From positions 1 to 62,485 of the forward strand of contig JAILFH010000026.1 of NCBI GenBank assembly GCA_024697645.1: a DNA stretch of 62,485 nucleotides, written 5' to 3'. The DNA comes from Prevotella sp. GTDB taxonomy: Bacteria; Bacteroidota; Bacteroidia; Bacteroidales; Bacteroidaceae. This document shows positions 17,110 through 26,433 of this stretch, piece after piece. Made by a program: the position numbers and the translations under genes. The notes under the pieces were generated by a model. The model worked only from the letters and a program-made list of their open reading frames with translations. It was not told the DNA's origin and did no database searches. Position 1 is the stretch's first letter; each line of letters begins with the position of its first letter.

Positions 17110-17924
17110 TTGGGCATAGATGCCATCAGGCCTTCAATGATGGAACTTGTGAATCCGTTGCGCTCCATTGCGTTGAGACCACGGATGGTAAGACCGGCAG
17201 GAGTTGTTACCTTGTCAATTTCTGACTCTGGGTGAGAACCTTCGAGGTCGAGCAGGCTTGCCGCTCCGTGCATGGTCTGGGCAACGATACGTTGTGCCTC
17301 GTCGGGACGGAATCCCAGGAGAACACCTCCCTGCGTATTGGCTCGGATATAGCGAAGCGCATAGGCAATGCCGCAGGAAGCAAGCACCAGTCCTGCATTC
17401 ATCAGTCGCTCTTCTACCAGCATGGCATCGCCCAATTCGCGGAAGATGGCCAGCAGTTGCTCGTCTTGCTCAGGTGTTGCTCCTACTGACGAGAGGAACG
17501 TCATGCTCTGACAAGTGGCTATGGCGGTGTTGGGAATGAGGTAATAAAGTACGGGTGTCGAAGGAGATGAGGCATCTCGCTCTTCATCAGTCTTGCAGAA
17601 CAGTTGTTGGAGTTTCTCCAATCCTACACCGCCGACCATAGAACAGACAATCTGCTTCCGATAGTCGAGCATAGGTTTCAATTGTTCGACGAGAGGTGGC
17701 AATTTCCAAGGCTTCACGGCCAGAACTACCACGTCTGCGCCTGTTACGCATTCGCGGTTGTCGGTGGTGATATGGATAAGCGGTTCCTTCTTCTTAATGG
17801 CCTCCAGTTTTGGGGCGCTCGTGTTGCTGAGGCAAATATCCTCGGTGCGCACGAGTGAGCCTTTAGCCAAGCCCAAGGCCACTGCACCACCGATGTTGCC
17901 TGCTCCTATGATGGCAAATTTCAT
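17106..17924 (-). CDS. proC: Pyrroline-5-carboxylate reductase
   Basis: 272 residues from the ATG at 17924; the open frame upstream overlaps the preceding gene and is not family-like. The NAD(P)-binding N terminus is IIGAGNIGGAVALGLAKG (residues 4-21), with VVLAVKPWKL next. The C-terminal signature is TTPAGLTIRGLNAMERNGF. It reduces pyrroline-5-carboxylate to proline. It lies 19 bp after the ligase gene, with a 4-bp overlap into proB, giving a contiguous proC-proB-proA set. Confidence 0.96.
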   Translation of the reverse strand: MKFAIIGAGNIGGAVALGLAKGSLVRTEDICLSNTSAPKLEAIKKKEPLIHITTDNRECVTGADVVVLAVKPWKLPPLVEQLKPMLDYRKQIVCSMVGGVGLEKLQQLFCKTDEERDASSPSTPVLYYLIPNTAIATCQSMTFLSSVGATPEQDEQLLAIFRELGDAMLVEERLMNAGLVLASCGIAYALRYIRANTQGGVLLGFRPDEAQRIVAQTMHGAASLLDLEGSHPESEIDKVTTPAGLTIRGLNAMERNGFTSSIIEGLMASMPK

Positions 17925-17943
17925 ACTGATGCTCGGTTCTTTT

Positions 17944-19623
17944 TTATTGATGATTGTCTTTTTCTCGGATTTCCACGCGGCGAATCTTACCGGAAATGGT
18001 CTTCGGCAGTTCGTCAACAAACTCAATGATGCGTGGATACTTATAGGGAGCAGTCACTTTCTTGACGTGCTGCTGCAGTTCCTTCACAAGGTCGTCGCCG
18101 GCTTTGTCTTTCCACTCACGACCCAATACCACTGTGGCTTTAACCACCATGCCTCGAATTTCATCAGGAACACCGGTGATGGCACATTCTACGACGGCAG
18201 GATGAGTCATCAGGGCTGATTCAACCTCGAACGGGCCAATGCGATAGCCTGAAGACTTAATGACATCGTCGATGCGACCCTCGAACCAATAGTATCCGTC
18301 CTGGTCGCGCCAAGCAACGTCACCCGTGTGGTAATAGCCATCGTACCAAGTGCGGCGAGTCTGCTCATCGTCGCGATAGTAGAATTTGAAAAGCCCCAGA
18401 GGTTTCTTCTTGTCAACGCGAATGACAATCTCGCCCTTTTCACCATCCTCACAAGGAGTTCCGTCTGGTTTGACAAGATGGATGTCGTATTGTGCGTTAG
18501 GCATTCCCATTGAACCTGGTTTTGGTGTCATCCAGGGCATGGTGCCTAAGGTCATCGTCGTTTCGGTCTGACCAAATCCTTCCATCAAGCGAATGCCCGT
18601 CTGGGCATAGAACTTGTCAAAGACGGCAGGATTGAGTGCCTCGCCTGCAGTTGTGCAATATTCGAGTGAAGAGAGGTCATAGCGAGAGAGGTCTTCACGA
18701 ATCATGAAACGATAAATGGTGGGAGGAGCACAGAAAGAGGTGATGCGATATTTCTCAATCTGACGAAGCAAATTGTCGGCATTGAATTTCTCGTGGTCGT
18801 AGACAAACACGCAGGCGCCGGCAAACCACTGTCCGTAGAACTTACCCCAGACGGCTTTGCCCCAACCAGTATCAGCAACGGTCAGATGAATGCTGTGTTT
18901 CTTCAGGTTGTGCCAGAAGACACCTGTGGTGAGATGTCCAAGCGCGTAGAGGAAATCGTGAACGACCATCTTCGGCTCACCCGAGGTTCCACTGGTGAAA
19001 TACATCAGCATGAAATCGTCGTTGGTATTGACGAAGTTGGGGCGATGGAACTCAGGCGCAGAGTTGATTTCGTCGTGCCAAGAGTGGAAGATGGGATTCT
19101 GGAGATCGCAATGCTGGGCGGTTTCGGGTCCAACAACGACGATGCTCTTGACGGTGGGACTTTCAGGCAATGCTTCCTTAATCTGTGACAGCACGTAGGA
19201 ATCGTCTACACAGATGATGGCCTTTACCGAAGCGCGCTCGTTTCGGTATATGATATCTTTCTTTGTCAGCATATGAGTGGCTGGAATGACTACTGCGCCC
19301 AACTTATGAAGGGCAAGCATGGAAATCCACCATTCCAGTCGGCGCTTCAGGATAAGCATGACCATATCACCACGTCCAATACCCAACTGCTGCAGATAGG
19401 CAGCAGCCTGATCGCTCCGCTGTTTCAGGTCGGCAAAAGTCAATCTGATTTCTACGCCTTGTTCGTTTGTCCATAGCAAGGCAAGTTTATCGGGTTGTTC
19501 CTCAGCCCAGACGTCCATTACGTCGTAGGCGAAATTGAAGTTTTCAGGAACAATAAACTCAAAATTTTCATTATAATCGTCCACAGACGTGAACGAGGTC
19601 TTCCTTAAAAATCTTTCTACCAT
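17944..19623 (-). CDS. AMP-dependent acyl-CoA synthetase (acetyl/medium-chain type)
   Basis: 559 residues of the ANL superfamily. The P-loop is YFTSGTSGEPKM (about 209-220), followed by GFGQTETT, YYHTGDVAW and the hinge FEGRIDDVIKSSGYRIGP. The adenylation lysine is in PKTISGKIRR near the C terminus. It should activate a short or medium carboxylic acid to its CoA thioester via an acyl-AMP. The pairing with a cupin-XRE gene upstream is recurrent in Bacteroidetes. It heads the proCBA transcript only by position; no direct proline link is known. Confidence 0.9.
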   Translation of the reverse strand: MVERFLRKTSFTSVDDYNENFEFIVPENFNFAYDVMDVWAEEQPDKLALLWTNEQGVEIRLTFADLKQRSDQAAAYLQQLGIGRGDMVMLILKRRLEWWISMLALHKLGAVVIPATHMLTKKDIIYRNERASVKAIICVDDSYVLSQIKEALPESPTVKSIVVVGPETAQHCDLQNPIFHSWHDEINSAPEFHRPNFVNTNDDFMLMYFTSGTSGEPKMVVHDFLYALGHLTTGVFWHNLKKHSIHLTVADTGWGKAVWGKFYGQWFAGACVFVYDHEKFNADNLLRQIEKYRITSFCAPPTIYRFMIREDLSRYDLSSLEYCTTAGEALNPAVFDKFYAQTGIRLMEGFGQTETTMTLGTMPWMTPKPGSMGMPNAQYDIHLVKPDGTPCEDGEKGEIVIRVDKKKPLGLFKFYYRDDEQTRRTWYDGYYHTGDVAWRDQDGYYWFEGRIDDVIKSSGYRIGPFEVESALMTHPAVVECAITGVPDEIRGMVVKATVVLGREWKDKAGDDLVKELQQHVKKVTAPYKYPRIIEFVDELPKTISGKIRRVEIREKDNHQ

Positions 19624-19865
19624 AAAACTATTCTTTGTTCACCAATGTTTTGTTTTTATTCTTCCTCCGCCATTAAAATGATAATCAGTCACATGTACTT
19701 TTCTAAAAAGGAGTTTCTTCTGAGCCAAATCGGAGAAGTGCCTGATGGCAATCAGTGTCTGTTTGGAAGGCGATACCCGTCTTCTGTAAGACTGATGGGA
19801 GGCTAATGTCGACACAAAAGGCACTGCACCAAAAGCACTAAGGCACGAGGAAAAAGATGAGAATG
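19624..19865 (-). other. 242-bp spacer between the cupin-XRE and ligase genes
   Basis: No convincing gene. On the minus strand short hairpins occur (GTCTT-ACAG-AAGAC and CTGAT-TGCC-ATCAG), so a leader structure before the ligase gene is possible. A 61-codon open frame (19639-19824) shows no family features and I do not call it. Confidence 0.3.
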
Positions 19866-20420
19866 TTAGAAAATAATGGCAAGGAATCGCACTCGCTGAT
19901 TGTTCAGAGCACGCATGCCATGAGGCTGGGTTGCATCAAAATATAAACTGTCGCCTTCGCCAAGTCTCAAAACCTTCGAGCCGATGGTAATCTCCATCTC
20001 TCCCTCAATGACCATATTGAACTCCTGACCCGAATGTGAATTCTTTTCACGGGGAGTGTCATCGGGTTTTGGTTCTACGGTCACGATGAAAGGATCGGCT
20101 TTTCTTCCGCGGAATCCACTTGCCAGACTCTCGTAGAGATAGGCGCTGCGGCGCTCCACGCGCTTGCCCTGTCCTTTACGAGTCAGGAAATAGGTGCTCA
20201 TCTTTGGTTCTTCACCAAACATCAACACATCGAGTGAAATACCATATTCTTTGGCAATCTTCTGCAGATTGGCCACAGAAAGTTCTGCCTCGCCACGTTC
20301 CATTTTCTCATACTGGCTGACACTGATTCCACATAGTGCCGCCATTTCCTCAGGCTTGATATCGAGCACGTCGCGCAATCCGCTTAAGCGCTCGCCAATA
20401 AGTTTCAGTTGTTCATCCAT
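19866..20420 (-). CDS. Cupin-XRE transcriptional regulator
   Basis: 184 residues. The N-terminal helix-turn-helix of the XRE type covers about 8-62 (LSGLRDVLDIKPEEMAALCG, ISVSQYEKMERGE). The C-terminal cupin covers about 112-182 (SHSGQEFNMVIEGEMEI, LGEGDSLYFDATQPHGM). It is likely a ligand-responsive repressor or activator of the adjacent acyl-CoA synthetase operon. A -7 box is visible at 20457-20464. Confidence 0.9.
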   Translation of the reverse strand: MDEQLKLIGERLSGLRDVLDIKPEEMAALCGISVSQYEKMERGEAELSVANLQKIAKEYGISLDVLMFGEEPKMSTYFLTRKGQGKRVERRSAYLYESLASGFRGRKADPFIVTVEPKPDDTPREKNSHSGQEFNMVIEGEMEITIGSKVLRLGEGDSLYFDATQPHGMRALNNQRVRFLAIIF

Positions 20421-20456
20421 ATCGGTTATTTTTATGATATTTTGTTATCCAAGCCG

Positions 20457-20464
20457 CAAAGTTA
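20457..20464 (-). promoter_or_regulatory. -7 box of the cupin-XRE gene
   Basis: The minus strand reads TAACTTTG, 37 nt before the ATG. No good -33 element is visible. Confidence 0.5.
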
Positions 20465-20496
20465 CTAATAATTTTTCGTTTTCCGGGCTTGTTGTC

Positions 20497-23400
20497 TCAA
20501 ATATTTTTAATTCGCACGAATTTTATGCGTTCACGGCGCCAAGTGTATGTGATATAGACGTCGCCATTGGAACCCTGAATGATGGCAGGATAGGAATACT
20601 CGCTGATAGGGCTATCCTCAAGGGTGAGCAGGTGGCGCCAAGAGAGTCCATCGTCGCTGATGGCCACGCAGAGGGGAGTGCGAGGTGCACGATGTTCACC
20701 GGGTTGTGTGGCTGTGGGATTATAGACCAATAGATGGCGTCCGTCCTTTAGGGTGACAGCGTCTGTTCCGGAATTATTGTTGGGTAGTGATGTCAGGGAG
20801 ACTGGAGTCCAAGTAAGGCCTTTGTCGCTGCTGAAACTCGTGGCGAGTCGGCCATTCTGGGAGCGACAGAGCACTTGCAGGCGTCCGTCGGCTAGTTTTA
20901 GGATACTGGGTTGAATGCATCCTATTGGCGAGAGTGTTCCCTGCTGATAGGTTTTCTCGGATTGTTCTGCCTCAATCGGGCCAATGCGAGACCACTGATG
21001 GGTATCGAGGTCATAGACTTCGAAATGGATTTTCCATCCACCTTTCTCTGTGCTGGAAGGACAAAGGAGACGACGCCCCATAAGAACAGGTTTGTTCTTG
21101 ACAGGACCGAGGAATCCTTCGGGCAGAGGTTCTTTTTGTGACCAAGTGAATCCATTGTCGCTTGAACGCACATACCATCCCGTCCAATCCTGTACGAAGC
21201 GACCAATCTTATAGAACAGCCAGATTTCACCATCGGGCATTTGATAGAGGACGGGATTATAGCAGGCCTTTCGTCCTTTGTCTTCATCTTCAATGCCGGC
21301 AATACGGGCTAAATCGGATTCAGGCTGGAATGTGCCGTCGGCAATCACTACGGGTGCAGACCATTCGTTAGAGCCTTTTTTCTTCCTTGATGACCAGATT
21401 TTTACATCGGGATGGCCTTCATATTTTCCTCCAAACCAGGCAGCCAGCAAATCTCCATTCTGCAATTCGACGATAGTTGAAGCATGACAAGATGGGAATG
21501 GAGCAGAATCGTAGATAAATTCATGGTCAGTGAGGAGTCCACTCCGCAGAGGCATTTCTGATTCAAAGAAATAACTGCCAGAACCAATCTCTTTCATGCT
21601 GCCATCAGCCAAATAGACTTCGGCAGAGGTATTGGCAGGAATTTCTACTAACCAATTGACTTTTCGTCCAGATTTCTTCCACGAACTCCGAATCGTTCCA
21701 TAAGGAGAATTGTAACTGGCATCGACAAAGAAGCAATCGGGAATAGAAAAATCTGGTTTCAGTTGGATGCGATGATAGGCGGTATCAGTCTGCAGGATTC
21801 CAGCCAGATACTGATAGCACCATGTGAGCAAATCGCCAAGAAGCATTACGTGGTTGCCACTATTCATAGCAGGATTAGCAGTGTCGCCGTTCCAAAGTTC
21901 CCAGATGGTCGTTGCGCCATGTTCAGCCATATAGCCCCAAGAAGGATAGGTCTTGGTCGTGGTCAGTCGCCAGGCTAAATCGCTGCGGCCATTGTCGCTA
22001 AGTGTACGTAATAGCCAGGAAATACCGATGACACCACATGACAGATGGCAATCGTTTTTTGTCGCGATGGTATTGACAAGATTTTTCATGACTACGTCGC
22101 GGCAACTGTCTGGAACCAAGTCAAAAGCCAATGGCAGTAGATTGGCAGTGGCAGTGTTGTTGTCGTAGATTGAACCGTTGAGGAAACGCTTGTTGAAGGC
22201 TTCTGTCATCTGGCTGGCCTGCTGCTCAAAGCGACTTGCTTCATCGGAAGTGCCTTGCTGTTGTGCATAATCATGCAATAATTGCAGAATATGGATGACG
22301 TAGGCAGTGGAAATGAGAGCACCATCGGTTTTTCGGTTGGGGTCTTCACTATGGATAAGTTCAAGACGTTCGGGCGGTACGCACCAGTCGCCATAGGTGT
22401 CCTTTGTGATGATTCCATCGGCATCACTATAGGTTTCTATGATATGGGCAATCCATTTCTTAATGGCAGGGTAACTCTCATCCATAGGCTGTTGGTTGCC
22501 AAATTGGCGCCAAAGCATTTCGCACGTGAAGGGTAGGGCAGCAGGCCATGTGATATTATCGCTGAAATAATTCCAGAAGGCAGGTGCTACATCTGGAATA
22601 CAACCATCGGAACGTTGCGCATCGCAGATGTCGCGCATCCATTTTGCATAGAGACGCTCGTTGTTGAAAAGGAAACTTTCTCCGAGAGAGCCCATCGTCC
22701 TGTCACCAAGCCAAGGCATGCGTTCGTCGCGTTGGGGACAGTCGACAGGCATTCCGTGATAATTGCTGCGAATACCCCAACTTGCATTCTCAATAATGCG
22801 GTTGAGGGTAGAATCGGAGGTAACGATTTTCCCCGTTAAAGCCATTTCGTCGTTGACCGTCAGCACTTGGAAATCTGCGGCATCGATATCTTTAAGCCCC
22901 ATTACCTCAACATAACGAAAACCATGGGTCACGAATGACGGTTGCCAGCGTGTATCATCTGTCTCCTTACCATTACAGACATAGATGTCCTCGCAGCGGG
23001 CGCTACGCAGGTTATCGGTGTAGAGAGCGGTGTCACCCAAGAGTCGTTCGGCAAAGCGGAGGCGAATGGTGTCGCCAGCCATTCCCGATGGATGGAAACT
23101 GACAACGCCGGAAATATTCTGGCCGATATCGAGAATGACAGAATTGGCGTTATGAGTAGTTATATGCCTTAACGAAGGCAATGTGCTTTCAGTGGCAGTT
23201 ACGGGAGGAGCCATCTGTGGTCTTAGCGTGCCTGTAGGAATGGCGGAGCGTTCAGCCTGTTGCCATGCGGTATCGTCGTAGTCAACTTGAGTCCACCCTG
23301 TCAGTTCCTGACGGGAATCGTATTCTTCGCCATCGTATTCATTATTGGCACGGATGGGCCCATTAGCCGTCACGCGCCAAGTCTCGTCAGTTTTCCACGT

Positions 23401-24216
23401 TTCGCGAGTTCCGTCGGAATAATCTACGATGATGTTAACACGACATTTGGGATAACCAAACTGAGTGTTCTTGTAGGGTTTGTCTTGACGAATTGCATAA
23501 AAGTAGCCATTGCCCAACGACATACCAACAGCATTACGGGAGGAAAGAAGGGAGGTGACATCGTAGGTGTTGTAGAGAATGGTCTTTCGATAATCGGTAG
23601 GCATAGGGAGACGGGTGTTGGGATTCAGGCAGGTTCCATTGACATAGAACTCATAGTAACCCAAACCAGCGACATAAGCAGTGGCTCTCATCACGGAAAC
23701 GCCTTCCTTTAGTGCGAATTCCTTGCGTAAATAGCGAGCAGCCAATCTGGAATGTTTGTCAGAATGTTCACCAGGCATCAACCTTTCAAGACCAATCCAT
23801 CGGCCCTGCCAATCGCTTTCGTTGAGCAATCCAACACTGAAGGTCTGAGGTTCGCTCCAGGTTGTACGGCCTTTGTTGGTTTTCACCTGAATCTTCCACC
23901 ATACTCGCTGTCCACTCTTTAATCTTGTACCTTCGTAAGGTATCCATAACTGCTGATGAGAAGTGGTCTCGCCTGAATCCCACAAATCACCTTTGTTTTG
24001 AGCAAGAAGTACTTCGGAAGAAGCAACAAGAATGCGATAGGATTCTTGTATGACTTGTTGTTGCTCCGATAGAATCTTCCAGGAAAAACGTGGTGTTTGA
24101 GTATCAATGCCAAGAGGATTGATCAGATTTTCGGTTGTCAGATTACTGACTTCTACTTTTGCTGCAAAAGAGTTGAGACCACAAAGAATAAGAATAAGGA
24201 AAAGATATCGGCGCAT
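20497..24216 (-). CDS. Modular enzyme: GH78 alpha-L-rhamnosidase fused to a sialidase-like BNR domain
   Basis: 1239 residues from the ATG at 24216, which opens a signal peptide (MRRYLFLILILCGLNSFA); the frame continues upstream into the GT gene without a signal. The N terminus has the GH78 Ig-like start (VSNLTTENLINPLGIDTQTP) and accessory beta domains. The (alpha/alpha)6 catalytic barrel holds MPVDCPQRDERMPWLGD at about residue 490 with its acidic catalytic residues, and WELWNGD further on. The GH78 C-terminal domain ends near 890. From about 895 to the end is a six-bladed sialidase-like domain starting CHASTIVELQNGDLLAAWFG, with Asp-box motifs SSDNGFTWS, SSDKGLTWT and SDDGLSWR. It probably cleaves rhamnose from pectic chains. 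The second module may be a hydrolase of the neuraminidase-like family rather than a true sialidase. Confidence 0.88.
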   Translation of the reverse strand: MRRYLFLILILCGLNSFAAKVEVSNLTTENLINPLGIDTQTPRFSWKILSEQQQVIQESYRILVASSEVLLAQNKGDLWDSGETTSHQQLWIPYEGTRLKSGQRVWWKIQVKTNKGRTTWSEPQTFSVGLLNESDWQGRWIGLERLMPGEHSDKHSRLAARYLRKEFALKEGVSVMRATAYVAGLGYYEFYVNGTCLNPNTRLPMPTDYRKTILYNTYDVTSLLSSRNAVGMSLGNGYFYAIRQDKPYKNTQFGYPKCRVNIIVDYSDGTRETWKTDETWRVTANGPIRANNEYDGEEYDSRQELTGWTQVDYDDTAWQQAERSAIPTGTLRPQMAPPVTATESTLPSLRHITTHNANSVILDIGQNISGVVSFHPSGMAGDTIRLRFAERLLGDTALYTDNLRSARCEDIYVCNGKETDDTRWQPSFVTHGFRYVEVMGLKDIDAADFQVLTVNDEMALTGKIVTSDSTLNRIIENASWGIRSNYHGMPVDCPQRDERMPWLGDRTMGSLGESFLFNNERLYAKWMRDICDAQRSDGCIPDVAPAFWNYFSDNITWPAALPFTCEMLWRQFGNQQPMDESYPAIKKWIAHIIETYSDADGIITKDTYGDWCVPPERLELIHSEDPNRKTDGALISTAYVIHILQLLHDYAQQQGTSDEASRFEQQASQMTEAFNKRFLNGSIYDNNTATANLLPLAFDLVPDSCRDVVMKNLVNTIATKNDCHLSCGVIGISWLLRTLSDNGRSDLAWRLTTTKTYPSWGYMAEHGATTIWELWNGDTANPAMNSGNHVMLLGDLLTWCYQYLAGILQTDTAYHRIQLKPDFSIPDCFFVDASYNSPYGTIRSSWKKSGRKVNWLVEIPANTSAEVYLADGSMKEIGSGSYFFESEMPLRSGLLTDHEFIYDSAPFPSCHASTIVELQNGDLLAAWFGGKYEGHPDVKIWSSRKKKGSNEWSAPVVIADGTFQPESDLARIAGIEDEDKGRKACYNPVLYQMPDGEIWLFYKIGRFVQDWTGWYVRSSDNGFTWSQKEPLPEGFLGPVKNKPVLMGRRLLCPSSTEKGGWKIHFEVYDLDTHQWSRIGPIEAEQSEKTYQQGTLSPIGCIQPSILKLADGRLQVLCRSQNGRLATSFSSDKGLTWTPVSLTSLPNNNSGTDAVTLKDGRHLLVYNPTATQPGEHRAPRTPLCVAISDDGLSWRHLLTLEDSPISEYSYPAIIQGSNGDVYITYTWRRERIKFVRIKNI

Positions 24217-24236
24217 AGGAATGGATTGAAAGTAGA

Positions 24237-25016
24237 CTATTTTTTGAATATCGCTCGGAAAACAAAAAGGAAGTGTTTCCAAAGTGTCATGGGAAGTCCA
24301 TAGTGGTGTCTCATCACGTTGAATCGCTCCTGAAGTGAAGCCTGATGATTCTTGGTAGTCATACCTCCATCCAGATAGTTCACGATAACGGCACCAACGT
24401 GTTTCAGGGGTAGTTGCTGTTGCTCGGCTTCCTTCATAATCCGAATGCACCAGTCGACATCAGCACTAAATCTATAATTCAGATTGTAGAGAACGCGCTT
24501 CGCCAAATCAGTTCGGGCATAGAAAGCCTGATGACAGACGAGCATTCCGTTGCTGAATGAACGCCAGGATAGTCCTTCTTTAGGAGGATACAGGCGACGA
24601 TAGCGCAGGAAACGCCCTGTCATGTCGACAATATCGGTATCACCATAGAGAACTCCAGGCAATTGCTCACCATCACCCACAGAACCAGCAATAAATTCGA
24701 GCGTATTCTCAGATGGAAGCACATCGCCTGCATTCAGAAAGACGATATAGTCTCCAGTGGCCATTCCAATGCCTTTGTTCATCGCATCGTAGAGCCCGCT
24801 GTCTGACTCTGAGACTACGATTATCTCGTGCTCAGTCTCAGCCTCATCACTTTCCGTCTGATAGGCACGTACAAGTTGAAGTGTTGAATCAGTTGACTTG
24901 CCATCAAGGATGAGATGCTCAACATAAGGATAAGTCTGATGACGAATACTGTCGAGTGTTCGTCCAACAACTGTTGCTGCGTTGAAAGTACAAGTGACAA
25001 TTGAAAACTTTATCAT
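24237..25016 (-). CDS. Glycosyltransferase family 2 (WcaE-like)
   Basis: 259 residues, GT-A fold. The start FSIVTCTFNAATVVGRTLDS, then LDGKSTDSTL, SGLYDAMNKGI and the metal-binding region GDYIVFLNAGD (about 90-100) are typical of family 2. A Trp-rich acceptor region (RFSADVDWCIRIMKEAE) follows. It is soluble or peripheral, transferring a sugar from a nucleotide donor. It lies 20 bp upstream of the GH78 fusion and 118 bp downstream of the GT4 gene, inside a run of glycan-degradation genes, which is odd. Confidence 0.9.
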   Translation of the reverse strand: MIKFSIVTCTFNAATVVGRTLDSIRHQTYPYVEHLILDGKSTDSTLQLVRAYQTESDEAETEHEIIVVSESDSGLYDAMNKGIGMATGDYIVFLNAGDVLPSENTLEFIAGSVGDGEQLPGVLYGDTDIVDMTGRFLRYRRLYPPKEGLSWRSFSNGMLVCHQAFYARTDLAKRVLYNLNYRFSADVDWCIRIMKEAEQQQLPLKHVGAVIVNYLDGGMTTKNHQASLQERFNVMRHHYGLPMTLWKHFLFVFRAIFKK

Positions 25017-25134
25017 CTCCTAAGCATTTATATTTTTAATCCTTCAAATCTTGACTTTGTTGATTCTGTGATGAAAAAACTCGGCCAATTATGTTTGATA
25101 GGACGTTCTACAATGTGAGTTGAGAACGCAGAAT

Positions 25135-26406
25135 TTAGAAAATCTGATTGTAGGCCATTGCCTCGTGATAGACTTCCGTGTACTGAAGGGCAACCGCCTG
25201 TTCGGAATACTTGGTGTGAACTTTCCGAAGGGCTTGTTTTGCTAACGAATCGTGATCAGCCTCATTGAGAACCCAGTTGATGCCCCTTGCCAAATCGTCG
25301 ATATCCTTATATTTAGCCACGTAGCCACAGATTCGATGTTCAATCATCTCAGGGATTCCGCCAACATTGAAACCAATACAAGGCACACCGCATGCCATCG
25401 CTTCCATAATAGTGTTGGGGAGATTTTCTGATAATGATGGCAACACAAAGAGATCGGCAGCATTATAGACATCGACGATGCGTTGAGTATCGCTGATATA
25501 GCCTAAAGGATAGGTAGGCATCTGGAACTTTCCGTCGAAGTCTTCTGCATGACCACCTAAAATAACGATTCCGGTCGTTTTTGCCATTTCTGGCTGTTTT
25601 TCTGTCAATTCCTTGCAGGCTTCCACAAGGTAGTTCATTCCTTTGTTTGCGTGAGTAACTCGTTGGGAGACAAACAACAGTAGCCGACCTTCAATAGGTA
25701 AGCCCAGACGCTGACGGGCAGCAACCTTGTCTTTGGGATAGAACACCCGCGTGTCAATGGGATTCGGGATGGTTGTAATCTGTTGGTTCTTCAGCAAGGC
25801 GCTTTTCTTGGCTTCGCCAGCCAGCCACTTGCTGCAGGCAACAAACCAAATATTACGACCACGCAACATAGCCTGTTTGCGTTTCCATACTTTTGCAGCC
25901 AAATCATTCTCACTGCCTTTTCCTGGCAGGTATTTGCATCGGCAGCATTGTGATTTGAAATTCTGGCAACCTAATGTAAGGTGGCAGATGGCAGTAGCGG
26001 GCCATACGTCGTGCATCGTCCAAACGACAGGTTTGCCCGAATCAAGAATCTTCCGAATATTTGTCAGGGACAACATTCCCTGATTGACCCAATGAAGGTG
26101 GATTACATCGGCTTCTTTAAACTCTCGCAAACGGGTGATGTCTGTTCCCGTATTGGCAATGTCGAGTTTGAAAAGATTCTTTCGTGAGAAATGGAGATGG
26201 AGGAAAATGCACCAACGCTCCCAAAGAAAACGCCATTGTTGGCGCCACGATTGTCGTAGTCCAACAACACTGACGTCGTCAGTCTGCTTGTCGCGAACAA
26301 GCATGCGAGCCTTGTCGCCGCTGTTGTTCAGGGCATCTTTCAAGCGGTGGGCTGCTACTGCGGCACCACCACTCTGCTCGCTTGTATTTACGATGAGAAT
26401 TCTCAC
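25135..26406 (-). CDS. Glycosyltransferase family 4
   Basis: 423 residues, GT-B fold. The N-terminal MRILIVNTSEQSGGAAVAAH is the acceptor domain. The nucleotide-sugar domain shows LLFVSQRVTHANKGMNYLVE, PLGYISD and the EX7E-type motif SLSENLPNTIMEAMACGVP with NVGGIPEMI. A Cys-rich insertion near residues 140-170 (CHLTLGCQNFKSQCCRCKYL) is a feature of a polysaccharide-associated subgroup. Donor and acceptor cannot be read. It is 27 bp downstream of the GH105 gene. Confidence 0.9.
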   Translation of the reverse strand: MRILIVNTSEQSGGAAVAAHRLKDALNNSGDKARMLVRDKQTDDVSVVGLRQSWRQQWRFLWERWCIFLHLHFSRKNLFKLDIANTGTDITRLREFKEADVIHLHWVNQGMLSLTNIRKILDSGKPVVWTMHDVWPATAICHLTLGCQNFKSQCCRCKYLPGKGSENDLAAKVWKRKQAMLRGRNIWFVACSKWLAGEAKKSALLKNQQITTIPNPIDTRVFYPKDKVAARQRLGLPIEGRLLLFVSQRVTHANKGMNYLVEACKELTEKQPEMAKTTGIVILGGHAEDFDGKFQMPTYPLGYISDTQRIVDVYNAADLFVLPSLSENLPNTIMEAMACGVPCIGFNVGGIPEMIEHRICGYVAKYKDIDDLARGINWVLNEADHDSLAKQALRKVHTKYSEQAVALQYTEVYHEAMAYNQIF

Positions 26407-26433
26407 GCTGTTTTATCCTTTTGTCCTTAATTC

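Noticed and set aside
19639..19824. 61-codon frame between the cupin-XRE and ligase genes
   Set aside because: No recognisable motif, no ribosome site; left as an unexplained spacer.
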